Positions 56,262 to 64,000 of a stretch of DNA of 64,000 nucleotides are shown piece by piece (the stretch's first letter is position 1; the number at the start of each line of letters is the position of its first letter). Location: assembly GCA_001972305.1 (NCBI GenBank), contig BDDD01000312.1, positions 241,900 through 305,899 of the forward strand, read 5' to 3'. The position numbers and the translations under genes are program-made. The notes under the pieces are model-generated. The model saw nothing but the letters and a program-made list of their open reading frames with translations. It was not told the DNA's origin and ran no database searches. This DNA comes from Cephalotus follicularis. Its lineage: Eukaryota > Streptophyta > Magnoliopsida > Oxalidales > Cephalotaceae.

Positions 56262-57500
56262 ATGGAAAACAGAGGAAGGCGTGGCCGACGGGGTGGAAGG
56301 AATGCTTCTGCCCTTGCTCCTGCTCCTGCTCCTGTTGATGATGAACAGGCTCCTGGTAATGCTTTTCCAGAGTATGATCCTAATGCTCCACCAGTGGGTG
56401 CTGACCCTGAGGTTTGGAGACAGTTGTGTGCTACCATGGCACAGATGCATACTCTGATGGGACGCCAACAGGCTAGAGTGGAACGTAGACCAAGGAGGGA
56501 AGACATGTTGAGCCGCTTCTTAAAGTTGTAGCCTCCAGCATTTGTAGGACTCCCCGATCCTACCCTTGCCGAGTCTTGGCTAACCCATCTGGAGAAGATC
56601 TTTGAGGTCATGGGATGTGATGATGAAAAAAGATTGGTATTGGCAGTGTATATGCTCCAAGGAGAAGCCGAGCACTAGTGGGCTATGGTTAATACAGATT
56701 GGACACGAAATGGTACAGTCCGCTCTTGGGATGCTTTCAAAAGAGAATTCAATGCAAGGTACTACCCTCAGGTAGAGATAGACAGAAGAGAGATTGAATT
56801 TGCTAACTTGGTACAAGGAAGCATGACAGTTGTTGAGTATGAGGCGAGATTCATGCAATTAGCCCGATCTGCCCCATACTTAGTGGAAGGCCAAGAGCGT
56901 AGAGCAAAGAAGTTCCTTCGGGGACTGAGATTGGATTTGAGGAGGCAATTGACTCCCTTGGGGTTGACCTCCATATCAGATATTTCTTCTCGAGCTATGC
57001 AACTTGAGGATATTGCAGTTGAGGCTAAACTGATGAGGAATGCAGCCCGTACCAGGCCTACTCCTTCTTCTTGGCAGAGTGGCAGTGACAGTGACAGTGC
57101 TAAATCACAGAAGACTGATAGTAGCCCCTCACCTAGTTCTCAGGGTAGTAATCAGGATAGCGGGAATCTGTCCCGTTCTCAGAGGAGAGGCAGATGGAGG
57201 AACGCACGTCGAGGAGGCCGATCTTCAGTACCTAGTTAGGGTACACCCTCCAGACTTTTTGAGAGTGGTAATCAGAGTGCTACGGTTCCTTGTGTGCATT
57301 ATCAGAAGACCAACCATACTTCTGAGAATTGTAGATGGTTCTTGGGCCATTGCTTGGTTTGTGGTGGTCCCGACCACATTGCTAGAGACTGTCCTCGGAG
57401 TTCTCGTCCTAGAGGATTTGATCAGACACAGCGGGCACCGCCTCCACCAGGACCGACAACTAGTGTACCGTTTTCTTCTCGTGGGACTTCGCAGTCCAGG
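56262..57500 (+). pseudogene. Tekay-like gag
   Basis: Starts MENRGRRGRRGGRNASALAP at 56262. The gag core has SWDAFKREFNARYYPQVE and FANLVQGSMTVVEYEARFMQ. The zinc knuckle is CLVCGGPDHIARDCP at about 57,354-57,398. TAG codons at 56529, 56677 and 57237 interrupt an otherwise continuous frame. Confidence 0.88.
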
Positions 57501-58701
57501 GGGAAGCAGCCTATGAGTTCTGCTCCGACAGTTCAGGCTAGAGTGTTTGCTATGGAACCGAGTGCTGCAGCAGGGTCAGATGCTGTGATTGGAGGTACCA
57601 TTCGACTCTTTCAGCTTCCAGCGCGGGTTCTTATTGATCCGAGTTCATCCCATTCATTCATTGCATTGCATTTTGTCTCCCATGTTGGGTTGAGACCCGA
57701 GTACCTTCCTTTCTTTATGGAGGTATCCACACCTCTCGGTGAGTCAGCGACCACCGATCGAGTGTGTAGAGATTGTATTATTGAGATTGATGATCGTTGC
57801 TTATTAGTCGATCTTATTGTTTTACCGATGGATTGCATAGATGTGATTCTCGGAATGGATTGGTTGTCTGCTAGTTTTGCTCAGGTGGATTGTCATCGGA
57901 AAGTAGTGGTTTTCAGTCCTCTGGGACGACCACCTTTTCGGTTTCTTGGAACCTTAGAGCCATTGTTTGTTCCGATGATTTCGGCTTTGCATGCGGACAG
58001 ATTGTTACGACAGGGATGCCAGGGGTTTCTGGCACATGTACTCGATACTGACAGATGGCGGCCAGAACTGGAAGATATTCCAGTGGTTTGCGAGTTCGGA
58101 GATGTTTTTCCTCGGGATTTGACGTTGTTGCTGCCGGACAGAGAGATAGAATTTGTGATTGATTTGATACCAGGAACTGCACCAATTTCTCGAGCACCGT
58201 ACCGAATGGCACCGATAGAATTGAAAGAGTTAAAGATACAGTTACAGAATCTTCTCGACAAAGGATTTATAAGACCTAGTGCTTCATCCTGGGGAGCACC
58301 TGTTCTTTTTGTCAAGAAGAAAGATGGATCGCTTCGTATGTGTATTGACTACTGACAGCTCAATAAAGTTACAGTGAAGAATAAGTACCCTCTACCGCAC
58401 ATTGACGAGCTGTTTGACCAGCTTAGAGGAGCGACAGTGTTTTCTAAGCTTGACTTGAGATCGGGCTATCACCAGTTGAAAGTCAGACCGGAGGATATTC
58501 CGAAGACGGCTTTCAGATCGAGATATGGCCATTATGAGTTCTTAGTTATGCCTTTTGGTGTGACTAATGCTCCTGCGGATTTCATGGACCTGATGAACTG
58601 AGTATTCAGACAGTATTTGGATCAGTTCATTGTAGTGTTCATTGATGACCTGTTGGTCTATTCCAGGACCGACGAGGAGCATGCCCAGCACCTCTTCGTT
58701 G
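57500..58701 (+). pseudogene. Tekay-like protease and partial reverse transcriptase
   Basis: The protease region reads ARVLIDPSSSHSFIALHF, where related elements have D-S-G/D-T-G, so the active-site triad is damaged. RT includes [70 protein letters not shown] and [17 protein letters not shown] codons at 58354 and 58599 each stand where relatives have Arg. RT ends abruptly after [12 protein letters not shown]. Confidence 0.88.
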
Positions 58702-58811
58702 TATTGCAAAGTTTTAAGTTTTTCGCATTTTTTATATTGCTAGTCCTGACCATTGTATTGTATTTTTGGATCGAGAGTAATGCCACGTGTCCGCCCTGCG
58801 GGCGCGGGGTG

Positions 58812-58817
58812 TGTGTA

Positions 58818-58853
<36 letters not shown>
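58812..58853. repeat. (TA)n microsatellite
   Basis: TGTGTATATATG followed by about 16 TA units, directly abutting the truncated LTR end. Confidence 0.9.
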
Positions 58854-58860
<7 letters not shown>

Positions 58861-59084
58861 ACAATATTATAGAGAACAAATTATTTTCCTTAAATGTACA
58901 AGCGAATAATCATGCTTTATCTATTTTTTAAACTTGTGTGTATATTTTCTTTAAGAATATATATACAGCTAGCTAACCTAGCATTGAGCCATAAATAAGG
59001 TGCATATGCTTCAAGATTATGGCCTAACATGATTACAATGAAAAAAAATTTGGTGACTCCACAAAAGAGAACATTAAGAAATAT
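58854..59084. other. Intergenic DNA
   Basis: Nothing recognisable was seen in this short stretch. Confidence 0.4.
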
Positions 59085-60156
59085 CACTAACATAGATAAT
59101 TTAAAATCATAAAGTCTAACTTTTCAACAAAAACTTGAAAATAATTCTAAATCTTTAATTTTTACGAAAATTGAGCAAATAGTATCCGTTTATCGGACTA
59201 TGCCCCATGTAAAGAAAGTCACAATTTATAATTGGGCTCAGCCCTCAGCAAACCACAACTCAAAACAGAAAATATTTATAGGTTGCTTAGCTATTTCTGA
59301 TGCCCCATTTCAGGAAAGATTGTTTAGCTACCCTCAAATTTTGGTCTTCCCTATTCAGGTGAGTTCAAATAAAAAAGTTAATGCGGGGAGATACGACCAA
59401 CTAATTACTATGAAGATAAGAATGGTAAAGACTTTTCTATCCACATAACAACTTGAAAAATTAACTACAGCTATAAGAATTTTTTTAACATAAAAGTCTA
59501 TTTAGTCAACTGTAAACTCTAACTTTATCTGCCAAGCGGAAAGAAAAATGCATTATCAAGAAAAATGGAGCAATAAACATTTTATACAGACAATCACTTA
59601 CCACTCAAATACAGAGAATATACAAGCAAGTCAAAACATCAGAAAAATAGAACTATTTATGGTGAATGTCACTCATCTTAATGCAATTTGCTTTTATTTC
59701 TTACAATTTCTACAAATTAACCAATAAGCTCACATGCTAACAGACCCGGTCAATCAAATCTGGATTTGAAAGTGCCCAACCTTTCTTTCAATATGCTTCA
59801 CGAACTTCTTCCCAGTTATTACAATAATCCTCATCAGCCCGCAAAAGAGAACATTAAGGAATATCACTAACATAGATAATTTAAAATCATAAAGTCTAAC
59901 TTTTCAACAAAAACTTGAAAATAATTTTAAATCTTTAATTTTTATGAAAATCGGGCATGTAATATCCGTTTATCGGACTATGCCTCCTGTAAATAAAATC
60001 ACAGTTTATAATTGGGCTCAGTCCTCAGCAAATCACAACTCAAAACAGAAAATATGTATAGGTTGCTTAGCTATTTCTGATGCCCCATTTCATAAAAGAT
60101 TGCTTAGCTACCCTCAAATTTTGATCTTCCCTATTAAGGTGAGTTCAAATTTTGAT
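59085..60156. repeat. Direct duplication of an LTR-like segment (783-bp offset)
   Basis: 59085-59369 and 59868-60150 are near-identical over about 285 bp, sharing 'cactaacatagataatttaa', 'atccgtttatcggactatgc' and 'gttgcttagctatttctgat'. A third, partial relative lies inside the solo LTR at about 60,300-60,500. Between the copies (59370-59867) no gene is seen. Confidence 0.85.
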
Positions 60157-62964
60157 TGACACGCCCGAACCCAGCTCGCTGGGATCCGTCGTGCCCACTA
60201 CGAGGCTAAGCCTCCCATTGGAGACTCACCTCGTAGGTTCAGCAGAACAGAGTTTCAGAAATACATTTTTAAACAAAAGAATAAACAGAAAAGTTTCTTG
60301 AAAAACTTGAAAATAATTCTAACTCTTAAATTTTTATGAAAATCGAGCATGTAGTATCCGTTTATCGGACTATACCCCCTGTAAAAAAAACACAGTTTGT
60401 AATATGGGCTCAACCCTTAGCAACCACACTCCCGAAATAGGAAATCAACAGTTATAATTGGGCTCATCCCTCAAAAAAACTATAAATGGGCTCAGCCCTC
60501 AGCATACCATAATTTAAAACAGAAAACAAGTATGGGTTGGGTTCTGCCTCAACCATATTATCAAAACTTAAAACCTGAATAAGGCTCAGCCCTTTTAAAC
60601 AAAACCAAAACATTTATATAAAAACATAAGTAATGCAGAAATTTAAATACTAATGTCGTAGATGATATGCAAGTGTTGACTGTGGTAGGCATGCCCTTGT
60701 GGTCTCACCTCAGTAGACAGACTGACTCCAGCTGGTAAAACTCAGCAGACTAACCTATCAGAACTAAAAACAAAAAACAGAGGAGGGGTTAGTCCACATG
60801 ACTAGTGAGATGGAACAAAAGACTCAGCAGAGTTTTGCTCGCATAAAAAGTATCTTTGCAAAATAGTTATAAACAGAAGTATAAAACGACTTAAACTGAA
60901 TATCAGAAACAGAATAAAAATCCGAAAACCCGATTGTAAAGCATATTTAAAACAGAAATTTACAGAACCAACAAAAATGTCAGATTTTTATCAGAAACAG
61001 ATTTATCATCAGAAAACTTGGATATAAATAGTATTTAACAGAGTTTAAACATGATAAAATATATAAAGATGCAATGGGTCTACTAAGTAAGGTTGATGCA
61101 TGGGCCCCGTCGGGCTGAACTTCCAGAAGAAATAGTGACAATGACACCGTCGTGTCAAAGCATCAGCAGAAGGTCATACACGTGTAGACAAAGCCTCTCA
61201 TGGGTATCAGATATGTAACTAATACAATACCGAGATCACTATGCATCGAAATATATTTAAACAGATTCAGCAGATACAGAAAATTTCCAATGTCTCAGAA
61301 CACATTTTTAAACAGATTTAAACAGATACAGAAAACCATCAATGCCATCAAAATAGATTAAAAATAGATTGAAAATAGACTTAAACAGATTCAAACAGAT
61401 ACATAAATCATTTTCTTATCAAATATAGATATAACTAAAAATAGCGTCATATTATGACTACCATCGTGCGAGCATTTGAAATCATTTAAAAGAAAGTTTC
61501 AAACATTAAAACTTTAACATATTTCATAAATGAACAAAAACCAAGTTCATTCAGATACATAAATAATTAAGTGAACACGCTTAAACATTCAAACCATTTA
61601 AAAGAACTTCAGAGTAAAAAAGTTAAAGAAAGACGTTCCACTCACATAACAGACGGGCAAGCCACACGACTGGTCGCCTCCATGGCCAACCTCAATAGCA
61701 GAATCCTCTGCCAACAGACAGACAGAAAACAGACTATCAGAACTCAAACACGTACTAAGACATGCAATGCTTTATGCAATGAAATGCATACAGATGTCAG
61801 AAAACTGTAAACGACCTATACGGTCGACAGAAACAGAAGTCTGATTATTAAAACATCTTTTAAACCATCAATTTAAACACCCTTTCGAAAAACATTAAAG
61901 TCCAAGTGGTTGTCCAGGTTATTCAATTTTGAATCATATACGCAAATCAGATTCATAATATCACAGAACAGATACAGAAATACAGAAATTAGTGAAAAAT
62001 AGAACTAACGGAACGGAGTTCAAAATTTAACGAAAGCCGACGGAACGGAGCACGGAGCCGAAATCTTGGAGCGGAACCGGAATAGATCACGTCAACGAGG
62101 AAAACGGAGTCAGAGAGCTGTCAGAACTGGCCGCCAAAGGCTGCAGGCGCATGGGCCCACGCGCCGCCGCTGGCCTTGCGAGTGTCAGCCACGCGTAGTC
62201 GCCGGTCACCCGAAAAGAAAGTCGCATCTGGTGCGCTGGAGAACACGGATCTGAGACGTGTTGGTCACGGCGCCGCCACATTTTGCCAGAACGGGAGCGT
62301 TGACCGTGGCTGCCTTAGCTGTCGATCTGCGCTGCCAGCCTCGTCCCTGGTCCGGGCTGGTCCCGTTCGAAACGCCGTGATGCCGAATCTGGGCTCGCCT
62401 TGTCGTGACGGTCATTGGAGATGGCTGATCGACGCAAAACAGAGGCGGAGAGAGAAGGGCTTCGCGCGCGCGTAACGCTCGGTTACAGGCGCTGGGGTGG
62501 TGACGGCGGTTCGACCGGTACCTTCGCCAGCGTTAGATCAGTAGTGACGCAGGTGGCAGAGGGAGCAGAGAGAGAGAGAGAGAACGGGAGAGAGGAGAGA
62601 GAAATCAGGGGGAGAGAGAGTAAGGCCAAAAATAAGACCAAAAAAATGGCATTTCTCAAATATATATAATCAAAATGAACTGGGTTTTGCCCAGAGTTTA
62701 ACCGATACGGAGAGAAATTAGATATTTAGGATATACCACTTGGCTTATTTTCTGAAATCACCAGTCATTTCAGTAAAATATCATTCAATTTACAGTAAAG
62801 AAAAATAATTTTTTATGCAGAAACACCATCAGAATGAAATCATAAAAATTTATTAATGTCGTGATGCATATGTCATGAAAGCCAGAAAACAGACCAACAA
62901 CTAGACAGATAGACAGAAGACACGTAGGCTCACAGACACAGACTACTGAAACACGGATGTCACA
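60157..62964 (-). mobile_element. 2.8-kb gypsy solo LTR, TSD TTGAT
   Basis: Plus strand TGACACGCCCGAACCC...ACGGATGTCACA; minus strand TGTGACATCCGT...GGGCGTGTCA, the usual ends of Tekay/Del-type LTRs. A perfect TTGAT flanks it (60152-60156 and 62965-62969). There is no internal coding region, primer-binding site or polypurine tract. The GC-rich part (62,030-62,560) includes a (GA)n run and is probably the transcribed leader or promoter area on the minus strand. Confidence 0.9.
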
Positions 62965-63039
62965 TTGATCTTACATATAAAAGACTACAAGTTATGTGGA
63001 TAGATTTTGAACTCTATATAAAAAATGTACTTATATAAA

Positions 63040-63998
63040 GGTGCCAGATAGGAGGTTTACTGCCTCTGCTCCATCACATGAACCACAGTATGTCTCATTG
63101 TGCTCAAGCCTGCCACCATGCCTCTGTAAGGGCCTATCAATCTGTTTCAAGCAAAAAAAAAAAAGAAGGAAAAACCAGTATTATAGAGTCATTAATTACC
63201 AAAAGACCATCACACTAGATATAACAAGAATGAAAGAAGACAACTCTAAGCAGATGAATAGAAAATTAGCATTATTGCAAATTTATAGAATTTTACATGC
63301 AATCCCATTCGAACAACGCTCTGGGAGACCAAAACCAAATAAGTTCACTTAACAAAAACAGACTGCCTATCGCCCGAATTATAAAATCTCTCCAGTTTTA
63401 TCAACATAATGGATTTTTAAGGGATCAATTAGTCTAAAATCACAGCAAATTAATCACAGCCAATCAACCATTTCACCCCCCATCCAATAATCTTACTAAC
63501 TATTTATTTATCTTTACTTCTATGTCCCAGGTGTATCATCATGCTAAAAAAGGTATGAATGTATAAAATAAAATATAAGTTCAAATATGTATCCTTAATA
63601 TATATATTTTCTATGGAAATGAGATGCATATTTCATATATAGATAATTACCTGATGAGAGTTTGGTAAAAAGGTCGAATCCCAACTTTCGCTAACACTAG
63701 AAGCAAGAGTATGAATTGTCGAATGAAATCGTGGAGATGTAGCATTTTGATTACACATAGCTATCATAAGTTCTGCAATCTATCGTTGTTTGTCACTTAT
63801 TTGTTGCTGCAACTTTCTTTCAAGATCAATGAATCTTTCTTCATACTCTGCACGAATACTTGCTTCAAAATTAGATTGAGAAGTTTGGGAAGATGATGTT
63901 CTTGATTTACTACTAGGTGAGATAGCAACTATGCCCATTGTCCGCACACGACCATGTCCATCACTGCCAATGACATCAACAAAGACTTGGTCTAACAT
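63040..63998 (-). pseudogene. Transposase-like fragment, runs off the right edge
   Basis: Minus-strand frame from 63998 reads MLDQVFVDVIGSDGHGRVRT then SKSRTSSSQTSQSNFE and ERFIDLERKLQQQISDKQR, stopping at 63780. This arrangement (a GR-V motif, Ser-rich linker, short coiled coil) resembles the C-terminal part of plant En/Spm-type transposase proteins. After the stop, coding-like text continues (IAELMIAMCNQNATSPRFHS) to a donor-like GTAAT near 63,650. A further piece at 63,150-63,050 reads RGMVAGLSTMRHTVVHVMEQ. Identification is tentative; the main part would lie outside the window. Confidence 0.5.
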
Positions 63999-64000
63999 TG

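Larger units (their letters stand above)
56083..58811 (+). mobile_element. Tekay/Del-like Ty3/gypsy element, 3' part deleted
   Basis: Primer-binding site at 56083-56095, then gag, protease and the first half of reverse transcriptase. It jumps at about 58,702 straight into the last 110 bp of its 3' LTR. RNase H, integrase, chromodomain and most of the 3' LTR are gone. RT motifs ([25 protein letters not shown]) and gag/protease order place it with plant chromoviruses of the Tekay type. Confidence 0.85.

Noticed and set aside
62066-62669. Basic-rich frames on both strands inside the 2.8-kb solo LTR
   Set aside because: GC-rich LTR sequence with no domain; a gene inside the LTR is unlikely.

Overview
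This window is nuclear DNA from a flowering plant, most likely a eudicot. It has low gene density, AT-rich intergenic DNA, short GT-AG exons and many plant LTR retrotransposons. No tRNA, rRNA, CRISPR array or bacterial-style operon was seen. All gene models were built by eye from splice signals, reading phase and family resemblance.

Host genes. (1) 7478-10509, minus: six-exon ERD2-like ER lumen protein-retaining receptor, 272 aa. (2) 16619-18654, plus: coiled-coil protein of unknown function, about 361 aa. (3) 19972-20310, minus: small protein with three predicted membrane spans and a TATA box and telo-box-like motif upstream. (4) 32491-34444, minus: five-exon RING-finger E3 ubiquitin ligase of the AIRP2 type, 254 aa. 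(5) 36264-36576, minus: truncated F-box gene, probably a pseudogene. (6) 39227-42370, plus: REM-like B3 transcription factor with two B3 domains, six exons, 564 aa. These genes have unrelated roles (secretory retrieval, ubiquitination, transcription) and show no sign of acting together.

Repeats, left to right. 1-4338: decayed Ty3/gypsy remnant, two tandem arrays (units about 77-84 bp and 51 bp), and a solo LTR with target-site duplication CTCAA. 10715-10915: fold-back MITE-like element. 11225-12130: LINE fragment. 12491-15788: internally deleted Ty1/copia element (TSD ATAAT) carrying a 380-bp TRIM. 21736-26668: full-length but defective Ty1/copia element (TSD TCTAA) inside an older copia. 27416-30252: long gypsy-type LTR without TSD, followed by a copia leader/gag fragment. 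43453-55117: 11.7-kb Tat-lineage Ty3/gypsy element on the minus strand. 55118-58811: Tekay/Del-like gypsy element cut short by a microhomology deletion. 59085-62964: duplicated LTR-like segments and a 2.8-kb solo LTR (TSD TTGAT). 63040-63998: transposase-like fragment running off the window.

The most striking object is the antisense transcription unit inside the Tat element (44899-47617). It lies between integrase and the 3' LTR and has its own TATA box, a 5'-leader intron, three coding exons in consistent phase, and a polyadenylation signal. Its product resembles the plant 'putative gypsy type transposon' domain followed by a coiled coil. In this copy it is interrupted by three TAG codons.
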